From JACMOY01 sp046590855 (GTDB lineage: Bacteria; Actinomycetota; Actinomycetes; Actinomycetales; Angustibacteraceae), in the NCBI GenBank assembly GCA_046590855.1, contig JBKJTJ010000356.1:1-20592 (forward strand): a stretch of DNA of 20,592 bases, read 5' to 3'. Position numbers and translations under genes: made by a program. Below, one piece after another: positions 14,007 through 20,592 of the stretch (its first letter is position 1; every line of letters begins with the position of its first letter). The notes beneath the pieces are model-generated. The model did not search any database. It saw only the letters and a list, made by a program, of their open reading frames with translations, and was not told where the DNA came from.

Positions 14007-14716
14007 CCGAACCCGTTGCAGCACAGCAGGATTCGCTCTCGTCACCCAGTCGGGCGGTGCTGGTCGCGCGCCTGGTCGCCTTCGCCGCGTTCATCGCGGC
14101 CGCGGGGGTCGTCGCGCTCGTCGTGGGCGTCCCCTCGACCCAGCAGGTGCGGACGACGGTGGCGGCCTGGGGTTGGTGGGCCGAGGTCGCGTTCGCCGGG
14201 CTCTACGCCGTGGTGACGCTGACGCCGTTGCCCAAGACGGTGTTCACCCTCGCAGCCGGTGCCGTCCTGGGGCTGGTCGGTGGGCTGGGGTCCGTCGTGG
14301 CTGGTGCACTCGTCGGTGCGCTGGCGGCGTTCTTCCTCGGCCGGGTGCTCGGGCGCGAGGGGGTGCGGCGGTTCACCGGCGCACGGGTCGACCGGCTGGA
14401 CGACCTGCTCGAGCGCCGCGGACTGGCCGCCGTCCTGGCCGCCCGGCTGGTGCCGGTCGTGCCGTTCACCGCCATGAACTACGTCGCCGGGCTGACGTCC
14501 TTGCGGTTGCGGGACTTCGCCGTCGGCACGGCGCTGGGCATGCTTCCGGCGACGACCGCCTACGTGACGATCGGCGCCTACGGCAGCGCGCCCGGCTCGT
14601 GGCCGGTGCTCGTCTCGGTGGCGGGTCTGGTGCTCCTCACGGCCGTCGGCGCCGTGGCCGCGTGGCGACGTCGGTCGACCCAGCGCGGGGTCGGTCCCGC
14701 CGACGCAGCCGGGTGA
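14003..14716 (+). CDS. TVP38/TMEM64 (VTT/DedA superfamily) membrane protein
   Basis: Integral membrane protein of 237 residues from the VTT family, related to E. coli YdjX/YdjZ and distantly to DedA and eukaryotic TMEM41B/VMP1, some of which are lipid scramblases or transporters. Membrane segments are at about 22-43, 60-75, 80-115, 145-165, 172-192 and 200-220. Family features include LTPLPKTVFTLAAGAVLG, FFLGRVLGREGVRRF, and the re-entrant ARLVPVVPFTAMNYVAGLT followed by FAVGTALGMLPATTAYVTIG. GTG 14003 overlaps the ATPase stop in GTGA, so it belongs to the same operon. Its last 80 bp overlap the 3' end of the opposing oxidoreductase gene. TVP38 proteins are often encoded beside, or fused to, MerA-like oxidoreductases, which fits this neighbour. 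Confidence 0.92.
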   Translation: MTEPVAAQQDSLSSPSRAVLVARLVAFAAFIAAAGVVALVVGVPSTQQVRTTVAAWGWWAEVAFAGLYAVVTLTPLPKTVFTLAAGAVLGLVGGLGSVVAGALVGALAAFFLGRVLGREGVRRFTGARVDRLDDLLERRGLAAVLAARLVPVVPFTAMNYVAGLTSLRLRDFAVGTALGMLPATTAYVTIGAYGSAPGSWPVLVSVAGLVLLTAVGAVAAWRRRSTQRGVGPADAAG

Positions 14717-16166
14717 GCGCACCCGTCACGGTGCGCAGCGGCTGGCTGCGCAACCCGGCCTGCACCTGCTCGATCGCAGCCTTCCACGGGCCGTCGCCGT
14801 ACGTCGGGTAGGCGTGCGTGGCCGCAGCGAGGTCCCGGGCGCGCAGACGTCCGCGGACGGCCAGCACGAGCTCGTGAAGCGACTCACCGGCGCGCGGGCC
14901 GACGATCGTGGCCCCGACGACCCGGCCCCGGCGGTCGAGCACCAGCCGGGTGAACCCGTCGGTCTCGCGCTCGGCGACGGCGCGGTCGACGTGCGCGTGC
15001 TCGACGGTGCGGACGGTGAAAACCCGACGTCCGGTCACCTCGTGCGCGCCGACGCCGACCGACGCGACCTCGGGATGGGTGAACGTGACGCGCGGTACGA
15101 CGGGATCCACCGTGCGGCGCAACCCCAGCACCGCGTTGGACCCCGCCAGGGCACCGTGCACCCCGGCCACGTGGGTGAGCGCCGGGTGGCCGGTCAGGTC
15201 ACCGGCTGCAAGCACCCGCGGGCTGGTGGTGCGCAGCGTGGCGTCCACGACCACGAAACCCTTCTCGTCCACGGCGACGCCGGCCAGGTCGAGCCCCAGG
15301 TCGCTGGTGCGGGGGGTGCGCCCCACGGCGACCAGGACGCGGTCGACGTCGACCCGCGTGCCGTCGGCGAGGACGGCCGATCCGCCACCCGGCGCGCTGC
15401 TGACGTGGACCGACGTGAGCGCGACGCCGACGCGCACCTCGACGCCGTCGCGCTGCAGGGCCGCCCGCAGCCGGGCGCCGGCCTCGGGATCCTCGCGCGG
15501 CAGCAGCCGGTCGGCGCCCTCCACGATGGTGACCCGGGCGCCGAGCCGCGAGAACGCCTGTCCCAGCTCGCATCCGATCGCGCCGCCGCCCAGGACGAGC
15601 AGCCGACCAGGCAGCGCGGTCAGGTCCCACACCGTGTCGCTGGTGAGGGGGTTCACCTCGGCCAGACCGGGCACCGGGGGCACGGCGGGCGCCGATCCGG
15701 TCGCGAGCACAGCGTGCCGGAAGCGGACGTCGGCCACGCCGCCGGCTCCGGTCAGGGCTGCGGTGTCCGGCCCGGTGAACCGCACGCTGGCCCGGGCCAC
15801 GCGGGCGCCGGTTGCGCGCAGGGTGTCGGGTGCGTCGTCCGGCTCGATCGCGGCGACGGTGTCGTGCACGTGCGCCATGACGGCGCCGAAGTCGGGCCGC
15901 ACCCCGTCGACGGTGACGCCGTACCGTCCCGCGGTGCGCGCCGCCTCGGCTGCGTGCGCTGCGGCCAGCAGCGCCTTGCTGGGCACGCACCCGGTCCACA
16001 GGCAGTCTCCGCCCGTGCGGTCGCGCTCGACCAGCAGCACGCTCGCGCCGAACCCGGCGGCGGTGCGGGCGGCCACGATCCCCGCCGTCCCGCCCCCGAC
16101 GACCAGCAGGTCCCACGCACGTCCGTCCGGCGGGCGGACGTCGTCCGAAGGCCAGTCCGCGCTCAC
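14637..16166 (-). CDS. MerA/Lpd-like FAD disulfide oxidoreductase
   Basis: NAD(P)H-dependent flavoprotein of the pyridine nucleotide-disulfide oxidoreductase class I family, 509 residues, cytosolic. FAD-binding GGGTAG (24-29), redox disulfide GGDCLWTGCVPSK with Cys55 and Cys60, a second dinucleotide fold LLVLGGGAIGCELG, and the FAD motif VLAAGDLTG are present. The C-terminal dimer domain has HAYPTYGDGPWKAA with His451, in place of the HPTxxE motif of lipoamide dehydrogenase. The N-terminal metal-binding domain and C-terminal Cys pair of mercuric reductase are both absent, so mercury reduction is unlikely. A basic 35-residue tail extends past the normal end and is encoded within the 80-bp overlap with the TVP38 gene. 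GTG 16166 overlaps the methyltransferase stop (GTGA). The likely substrate is a thiol/disulfide or quinone linked to the membrane system next door. Confidence 0.9.
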   Translation of the reverse strand: MSADWPSDDVRPPDGRAWDLLVVGGGTAGIVAARTAAGFGASVLLVERDRTGGDCLWTGCVPSKALLAAAHAAEAARTAGRYGVTVDGVRPDFGAVMAHVHDTVAAIEPDDAPDTLRATGARVARASVRFTGPDTAALTGAGGVADVRFRHAVLATGSAPAVPPVPGLAEVNPLTSDTVWDLTALPGRLLVLGGGAIGCELGQAFSRLGARVTIVEGADRLLPREDPEAGARLRAALQRDGVEVRVGVALTSVHVSSAPGGGSAVLADGTRVDVDRVLVAVGRTPRTSDLGLDLAGVAVDEKGFVVVDATLRTTSPRVLAAGDLTGHPALTHVAGVHGALAGSNAVLGLRRTVDPVVPRVTFTHPEVASVGVGAHEVTGRRVFTVRTVEHAHVDRAVAERETDGFTRLVLDRRGRVVGATIVGPRAGESLHELVLAVRGRLRARDLAAATHAYPTYGDGPWKAAIEQVQAGLRSQPLRTVTGALTRLRRRDRPRAGSTDVATRPRRRRP

Positions 16167-16804
16167 GCCGGCCCGCCGACCGTGCCCACGGCGACCCGCA
16201 CGTGGCCACCGCGCAGCTCGGCGGTGAAGGTCAGGCGGGTGCGGTCGGCGCGGTGTCGCCACACCTGCCGCCGCGGGTGGACGCCGCCGGCCAGCATCGC
16301 GAGCCGGGCCAGCGGTGCCAGGGCCCGCCAGCGTCCGCGGGTCGGCGCGGTGTCGACGACGGCGACCCGGCCACCGGGACGCAGCAGCGACACCGCCTGG
16401 TCGTACGCCGTCCGCCAGTCGTCCAGGACGCCGAGGGAGTAGCTGAACAAGACGGCGTCCACGACGTCGTCCTCGCCGAGCAGCGGGGTCACGGCAGCGA
16501 CACAGTCGGCGGCCGCAGCCTGCACGAGCCGCACCGATCCCCAGCCGTCGCGCGCGACCCGGGCTCGGGCCTGGGCCAGCATGTGCGGGCTCGCGTCCAG
16601 TCCGACGACCAGCCCGGTCGGGCCGACGTCCCGGACGAGCAGGGGCAGGCTCAGGCCCGTGCCGCAGCCGACGTCCAGGACGTGCTCGCCCGGGCGCAGA
16701 TGCAGCGCGTCGATCGCCGCGACCCGGCCGGCGCGGTACACGAGCCGCTCGAAGGACACGACGTCGTACCAGCGGGCCGTGGGCCCGTACCTGCGTGGAC
16801 GCAC
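16163..16804 (-). CDS. class I SAM methyltransferase, PmtA-like
   Basis: A 213-residue methyltransferase with the Rossmann motif I HVLDVGCGTGLSLPLL (about 41-56), GLDASPHMLAQAR for the second SAM contact, and the late strand LLRPGGRVAVVDTA. The N-terminus (YGPTARWYDVVSFERLVYRAGRVAAIDAL) closely follows the pattern of PmtA-type phosphatidylethanolamine N-methyltransferases and related lipid or quinone enzymes; the assignment within that group is tentative. GTG 16804 has a good ribosome site (AAAGGTGAG, five nt upstream). It leads a two-gene unit with the oxidoreductase (4-bp overlap). With a CDP-alcohol phosphatidyltransferase and TVP38 protein encoded convergently, a lipid head-group substrate is a fair inference; small-molecule methylation remains possible. 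Confidence 0.85.
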   Translation of the reverse strand: MRPRRYGPTARWYDVVSFERLVYRAGRVAAIDALHLRPGEHVLDVGCGTGLSLPLLVRDVGPTGLVVGLDASPHMLAQARARVARDGWGSVRLVQAAAADCVAAVTPLLGEDDVVDAVLFSYSLGVLDDWRTAYDQAVSLLRPGGRVAVVDTAPTRGRWRALAPLARLAMLAGGVHPRRQVWRHRADRTRLTFTAELRGGHVRVAVGTVGGPA

Positions 16805-16892
16805 GCCCGCTCACCTTTCGTGGATGCACCGCCACAGCGCACGGGACGGCTCGGGGCGCTGGGCCAGGATCGCATGCCGCGGGTGCGCGCCC

Positions 16893-16918
16893 GCCGGCCC
16901 GTGATGCCGGCCCGTGAT
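16893..16918. repeat. 13-bp tandem direct repeat in divergent promoter region
   Basis: GCCGGCCCGTGAT occurs twice back to back (16893-16905, 16906-16918), 89-114 bp upstream of the methyltransferase GTG and about 180 bp upstream of the GAF-GGDEF-EAL gene. Exact tandem copies between divergent genes can be paired operator sites; no regulator is identifiable. Confidence 0.55.
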
Positions 16919-16919
16919 G

Positions 16920-16968
16920 TCGCGGGGGCACCCCACTCCACTAGGAACGGAGCAGGGTGCCCCCGCGA
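16920..16968. repeat. perfect 14-bp inverted repeat, strong hairpin
   Basis: TCGCGGGGGCACCC at 16920-16933 is perfectly mirrored by GGGTGCCCCCGCGA at 16955-16968. Inside the loop CTCC (16936-16939) can pair with GGAG (16949-16952), and flanking TGAT/ATCA could extend the stem with a small bulge. No T-tract follows on either strand. It lies in the 295-bp gene-free region (16805-17099) between divergent genes, so it is not at an obvious transcript end. Options are an operator, a mobile-element remnant, or a terminator insulating the two units. Confidence 0.6.
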
Positions 16969-17035
16969 TCAGACGGCGGGGGGGACCGGAGACCGGCCGG
17001 CGGGGACCGGCGCATCCCGGGGACAGGTGCGGGCA

Positions 17036-17060
17036 CCGCTGCTACGTTGCCAAGCAGCGG
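17036..17060. repeat. 8-bp inverted repeat in the 5' region of the GAF-GGDEF-EAL gene
   Basis: CCGCTGCT (17036-17043) and AGCAGCGG (17053-17060) flank a 9-nt loop, ending 39 nt before the GTG at 17100. It could fold in the leader RNA or bind a repressor. Nothing more specific can be said. Confidence 0.4.
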
Positions 17061-17099
17061 CGGGCACGCGCGTCGAGACGATGACCCCGGAGGTGCCCC

Positions 17100-18893
17100 G
17101 TGACCGCCCCCTCGCCCGACGAGCTGCAGCTGATGTCGTTCGACGAGGCGTCCGAGGCGGTCCTGTCCTACCTGCAGGACTCCACCCCGATGCGGTTCTG
17201 GGCGGTGACCCGCCAGGTCGGTGACCGGCAGGTGACGTTGTCGGTGCACGACGACGTGTACGGCATCGAGCCGGGCGAGTCGCACCTGTGGTCGGACTCG
17301 CTGTGCGAGCAGATGGTCGACGGTCGCGCCCCGATGATCGCCCCGGACGCGATGGCGGTGAGCGCGCTCGCGGGCACGGGGATGGCCCACGCCATGCCGA
17401 TCGGGTCCTACATCGGGCTGCCGATCCGCGACGGCGACGGCGAGCTGTTCGGGACCCTGTGCGGCCTGGACCCCGCCGTCCAGGACGTCGACCTGCACAT
17501 GCACTCCCGCGTCCTCGGACTGCTGTCGACGCTGCTGGGCCAGATCCTGCAGGCCGAGTCGCTGCGCCAGGACGCGCGCGGGCGCGAGGCCGAGCTGCGC
17601 TGGCGGGCGTTCCACGACGACCTGACCCGGCTGCCCAACCGGGCGATGTTCGTCGACCGGCTGCAGCACGCCCTGGCGCTGCACCAGCGCGATGAGCGCC
17701 CGCTCGCGGTGGTGCTGTTCGACGTCGACGACTTCAAGGCCGTGAACGACCGGCACGGCCACGCGGCCGGCGACCTGCTGCTCGAGCGGGTCGCCGAGCG
17801 GTTGCGCGGGTGCGTGCGTCCCGGTGACACGCTGGCGAGGCTCGGTGGTGACGAGTTCGCGGTGCTGCTCGAGGACGGCGGCGATCCGACGGTCCCGGCC
17901 GCGCGCATCCTGGATGCGCTGCAGGAGCCGGTGGCGGTCGACGGCACCGACATCACGGTCGCGATCAGCGTCGGCGTGGCCCTGCTGCCGGGGGACGCCG
18001 TACCCGCCTCGGTCGACGCGATCCTCTCGCACGCGGACATCGCGATGTACTCGGCCAAGCGTGCGGGCAAGGGCCGCCTGGCCGTCTACGACCCGGTGAT
18101 GAAGCTGCCCGAGGCGATGGACCTGCAGCTGCGCGAGCCGCTGCGCCGGGCGATCGCCAGCGGGGCACTGCGCGCGCACTACCAGCCCATCGTCGACCTC
18201 GAGACCGACGAGGTCGTCGCGTACGAGGCCCTGGCCCGCTGGACCCACCAGGGCGAGTCGATCAGCCCCGACGTCTTCATCCCCATCGCGGCGCGCAGCG
18301 GCTTGCTGCCGTCACTGACCCACACGATGCTCGAGCACGCGTGCCACCAGATGGCGCGCTGGTCGGCCGAGGTGGGCCACGACCGGTTGCGGGTGGCCGT
18401 CAACGTGCCACCGGGACTGATCAGCGACGCGACCTTCCCGTCTCACGTGGCGCGGGCGATCGCCCAGCACGGGCTGGCCGCCCACCAGCTCGTCCTGGAG
18501 ATCACCGAGGACGCGCTGCTGACCGACCTGGAAGGCACCCGCGCGGTCACCACCGAGCTGCGGGACATGGGCGCGAACCTGTCGCTGGACGACTTCGGCA
18601 CGGGGTACTCCTCGCTGCTGCACCTGCGGCGCATCCCGTTGGACTCCCTCAAGATCGACCGCGGGTTCACCAACGACGTCGACACCAACCAGGACACCGA
18701 GCGGTTCATGCGCGCCCTCCTGGCCCTGGGCCGCGACCTGGCGCTGCGGGTGATCGTCGAGGGTGTCGAGCGCCAGACGCAGGCGGACGTCCTTCGCCGG
18801 CTGGGGTGCACGCACGCCCAGGGGTTCCTGTACGGCCGGCCAGGCCCCGGCCTGGACGTCGGCCCGGCATCCACGCCGGATCGACTCAGGTGA
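17100..18893 (+). CDS. GAF-GGDEF-EAL bifunctional c-di-GMP enzyme
   Basis: A 597-residue soluble signalling protein. The N-terminal GAF domain (about 15-150, with SYIGLPIRDGDGELFGTLCG) is followed by GGDEF (about 168-330) and EAL (about 340-590). The cyclase half is intact: FDVDDFKAVND, GGDEF at 249-253 and an I-site RPGD at 240-243. The phosphodiesterase half also keeps its metal and catalytic residues: Glu in YEALARW (EAL 376-378), Asn in VAVNVPP, Glu in LEITE, the Asp pair in DDFGTGYSSL, Lys in LKIDRGF, Glu in VEGVE and Gln in AQGFLYGRP. It could therefore make or degrade c-di-GMP depending on the GAF signal. GTG 17100 has the ribosome site CGGAGGTG five nt upstream. Its stop overlaps the opposing PAS-GGDEF gene by 8 bp. 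Confidence 0.95.
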   Translation: MTAPSPDELQLMSFDEASEAVLSYLQDSTPMRFWAVTRQVGDRQVTLSVHDDVYGIEPGESHLWSDSLCEQMVDGRAPMIAPDAMAVSALAGTGMAHAMPIGSYIGLPIRDGDGELFGTLCGLDPAVQDVDLHMHSRVLGLLSTLLGQILQAESLRQDARGREAELRWRAFHDDLTRLPNRAMFVDRLQHALALHQRDERPLAVVLFDVDDFKAVNDRHGHAAGDLLLERVAERLRGCVRPGDTLARLGGDEFAVLLEDGGDPTVPAARILDALQEPVAVDGTDITVAISVGVALLPGDAVPASVDAILSHADIAMYSAKRAGKGRLAVYDPVMKLPEAMDLQLREPLRRAIASGALRAHYQPIVDLETDEVVAYEALARWTHQGESISPDVFIPIAARSGLLPSLTHTMLEHACHQMARWSAEVGHDRLRVAVNVPPGLISDATFPSHVARAIAQHGLAAHQLVLEITEDALLTDLEGTRAVTTELRDMGANLSLDDFGTGYSSLLHLRRIPLDSLKIDRGFTNDVDTNQDTERFMRALLALGRDLALRVIVEGVERQTQADVLRRLGCTHAQGFLYGRPGPGLDVGPASTPDRLR

Positions 18894-20232
18894 CCCTGGA
18901 CCGCTTGCGGGAGTACATGTCCCGGTCGGCGCGCCGCAGCAGATCCTCGGCACCGGTCGCCGCCGGGCTGGCGCTCGGGACGGTCTGCACCGCGATGCCG
19001 ACGCTGGCCGAGACGATGCGACCGTCGACGACGGGGATCCCCGTGACGGCGCGCCGGTAGCGATCGGCCACCTGCAGGGCCACCTGCTCGTCCGGCAGCT
19101 GCAGGGCGATGACGAACTCGTCCCCACCCAGGCGGGCCACGACGTCCCCGGTCCGGGCCGTGCTCTCGAGTCGGCGGGCCAGCTCACGCAGCACGTCGTC
19201 GCCCACCCCGTGTCCGTGGTCGTCGTTGACCGACTTGAAGTCGTCCAGGTCGACGAAGAGCAGCGCCAGCACCCCGCCGTCCGGGCTGCTGAGCCCATCG
19301 GTGAGGCGGGCGTGCAGGTACGCCCGGTTGTACAGACCGGTGAGCGCGTCGTGGGTCGCCTCGTGCCGCAGGCGGGTGCCCTCGGTGTGCGAGTCGGTGA
19401 CGTCGCGTGAGATGGCGAGGACGGCGACGACGTCCCCGTCGGGCCCGATCTCGGGGATCAGGTGGGTGGCGAACCACCGGGCGATGCCGTGCACGACGTG
19501 CTCGCTGAGCAGCTCGTGCGCCTGCGCGTCCGTGACGGCCCTGGCGAGGCCGGCCTCCCAGACCGCGAGGACGGCTTCCGGGTGACCGAGCTCGCGCAGG
19601 GTGCGTCCCAGGACCTCCTCGACGCCGCCTGCGACGAGCCGCTGAGCAGCGCGGTTGAGCGACACGTACCTGCCTCGACGGTCGAACCGCACGATGGAGT
19701 CGGGGCTCAGGTCGATCAGGGTGCGCGCCTCGGCCTCGGCGAGCTCGAGCGCCTGCTTGGCTGCGTCGAGCTGCTCGAACGCCTGATGCGCACGTCGCTC
19801 GGCAGCGACGCGAGCGGTGATGTCGCGCGAGATGCCGAACGTGCCGAACACTCGCCCCTCCGCATCGCGCAACGGCAGCTTGGTGGTGCTCACCCAGGTG
19901 GTGCTGCCGTCGGGCCAGTGCTGCTCCTCGTCCACGTGCAGCGCCTCGCCGGTGCGCATCACCCCCTGCTCCTGGGCCGCTGCGAGCGCGGCGTGCTCGG
20001 GGGCGTAGTGGTCGGCGTCGCTCTCGCCGAGCCGACCACCGGCGTGCGCGCGCAGGGCGTCCGCTGCGCCGCGGCTCAACCGCAGGTACCGGCTGGTCGC
20101 GTCCTTGAAGTAAACGATGTCGTGCGGTGTCGACATGAGGTTGTGAAAGAGCGAGCGCTCGAGGTCGCGGCCAGCGACGTCGGAGGCGTCGTCCTCCTGG
20201 CGGGGCACGGGGTCTCCAAGGTGTCGGGGCAT
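18886..20232 (-). CDS. PAS-PAS-GGDEF diguanylate cyclase
   Basis: Predicted diguanylate cyclase of 448 residues without membrane segments. The first PAS domain (about 28-140) has PHDIVYFKDATSRYLRLSRG and ends in the PAC-like FGTFGISRDITAR. A short helical linker (RRAHQAFEQLDAAKQALELA) leads to a second PAS (about 165-280, SPDSIVRFDRRGRYVSLN ... AISRDVTD). The GGDEF domain (about 291-448) has FVDLDDFKSVND, an intact GGDEF at 369-373, and an I-site RTGD at 360-363. The chosen ATG at 20232 lacks a clear ribosome site, but TATACC at 20241-20246 would fit a -10 for a leaderless transcript. Starts further upstream would overlap the divergent PPOX gene. It converges on the GAF-GGDEF-EAL gene with an 8-bp overlap (TCAGGTGA). 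Confidence 0.93.
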   Translation of the reverse strand: MPRHLGDPVPRQEDDASDVAGRDLERSLFHNLMSTPHDIVYFKDATSRYLRLSRGAADALRAHAGGRLGESDADHYAPEHAALAAAQEQGVMRTGEALHVDEEQHWPDGSTTWVSTTKLPLRDAEGRVFGTFGISRDITARVAAERRAHQAFEQLDAAKQALELAEAEARTLIDLSPDSIVRFDRRGRYVSLNRAAQRLVAGGVEEVLGRTLRELGHPEAVLAVWEAGLARAVTDAQAHELLSEHVVHGIARWFATHLIPEIGPDGDVVAVLAISRDVTDSHTEGTRLRHEATHDALTGLYNRAYLHARLTDGLSSPDGGVLALLFVDLDDFKSVNDDHGHGVGDDVLRELARRLESTARTGDVVARLGGDEFVIALQLPDEQVALQVADRYRRAVTGIPVVDGRIVSASVGIAVQTVPSASPAATGAEDLLRRADRDMYSRKRSRVT

Positions 20233-20334
20233 CCGGGTCCGGTATAGCACGCGGCCGGGCGACCCCGGCGCGTGCGACGCGGTGGCCGGCGGTCCAGCGA
20301 GCCGGGCGCCGCCAGCAGACGGCACACTGGCCCG

Positions 20335-20592
20335 ATGGACCTCCCCGACGAGCTGATCCGCCTGCTGCGCCAGGCCAGCACGTGCTACATCGCCACGACG
20401 ATGCCGGACGGGTCGCCGCAGCTGACCCAGACCTGGGTCGACACCGACGGCGAGCATGTGATCATCAACAGTGTGCAGGGCTTCGTGAAGCTCAGGAACA
20501 TCGAGCGCGACCCGCGCGTGGCGGTTGCGATCTCCGATCCAGACAATCCGTCGCGCTATTTCCAGATCCGTGGTCGCCACTACCCGACCACG
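20335..20592 (+). CDS. PPOX-class flavin/F420-dependent protein, 3'-truncated by the window edge
   Basis: The first 86 codons of an incomplete gene that runs off the window. The sequence (MDLPDELIRLLRQASTCYIATT, then MPDGSPQLTQTWVDTDG, VIINSVQGFVKLRNIERDPRVAVAI, NPSRYFQIRGR) is typical of the pyridoxamine-phosphate-oxidase-like split beta-barrel family, whose actinobacterial members bind FMN or coenzyme F420 and reduce diverse substrates. The family has many branches of unknown substrate. ATG 20335 has no ribosome site; CACACT 7 nt upstream could serve as a -10 for a leaderless transcript. It is divergent from the PAS-GGDEF gene across a 102-bp gap. Confidence 0.88.
   Translation, partial: MDLPDELIRLLRQASTCYIATTMPDGSPQLTQTWVDTDGEHVIINSVQGFVKLRNIERDPRVAVAISDPDNPSRYFQIRGRHYPTT

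Noticed and set aside
14637..16166. Mercuric reductase annotation
   Set aside because: No metal-binding N-terminal domain, no C-terminal vicinal cysteines, and no other mer genes in the window.
14637..16931. A single fused protein of about 764 residues covering methyltransferase and oxidoreductase
   Set aside because: The upstream 255 codons are the methyltransferase gene read in the wrong frame; the oxidoreductase has its own GTG at 16166 overlapping the methyltransferase stop.
16920..16968. Intrinsic terminator call for the strong hairpin
   Set aside because: No T-tract on either strand, and both flanking genes start rather than end here; kept only as an inverted repeat.
18312..19298. Minus-strand frame spanning the convergent junction of the last two c-di-GMP genes
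   Set aside because: It is the PAS-GGDEF gene in a shifted frame joined to antisense of the EAL domain; both real genes are better supported.

Overview
This is a chromosomal window from a very GC-rich (roughly 70% or more), gene-dense bacterium. The codon bias (G/C at third positions), frequent GTG starts, GTGA stop/start overlaps, candidate leaderless starts and gene families all point to an actinomycete. A Cellulomonas-like relative is my guess, not something I could test. I see no rRNA, tRNA, insertion sequence, phage gene or CRISPR array.

Layout. (1) 2-907: the end of an aldo/keto reductase, convergent with (2) a minus-strand pair, pyruvate phosphate dikinase (ppdK) followed by a two-domain universal stress protein. 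A DosR/DevR-like palindrome lies upstream of ppdK, suggesting a hypoxia or dormancy energy-stress unit. (3) 5015-7796: two c-di-GMP genes in convergent orientation. One is an intact GAF-GGDEF-GAF protein. The other is a GGDEF protein with a long Arg-Asp repeat region that is split by a 2-bp duplication. (4) 7918-14716: a tightly coupled plus-strand operon of seven genes: radical SAM enzyme, CDP-alcohol phosphatidyltransferase, YnjB-type lipoprotein binding protein, two permeases, ABC ATPase, and a TVP38/TMEM64 (VTT) membrane protein. (5) 14637-16804: a minus-strand pair, a PmtA-like methyltransferase and a MerA/Lpd-like flavin disulfide oxidoreductase, running convergently into the operon and overlapping its last gene by 80 bp. 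(6) 17100-20232: two more c-di-GMP genes, GAF-GGDEF-EAL and PAS-PAS-GGDEF, convergent with an 8-bp overlap. (7) 20335 to the window end: the start of a PPOX-class (pyridoxamine-phosphate-oxidase-like) flavin/F420 protein.

The most interesting part is the 7.9-16.8 kb block. From family knowledge, YnjB/C/D, a YnjF-like CDP-alcohol phosphatidyltransferase and YdjX/Z-like TVP38 proteins occur together in the uncharacterised ydjXYZ-ynjABCDEF region of E. coli. Here an actinobacterial version adds a radical SAM enzyme, a MerA-like oxidoreductase and a phospholipid-type methyltransferase. A reasonable inference is an undescribed import-and-membrane-lipid-modification system: import of a small molecule, attachment to or modification of a phospholipid, and movement of the product in the membrane. 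The substrate is unknown. Four GGDEF proteins within 15 kb bracket this block, two on each side, so c-di-GMP signalling is unusually concentrated here.
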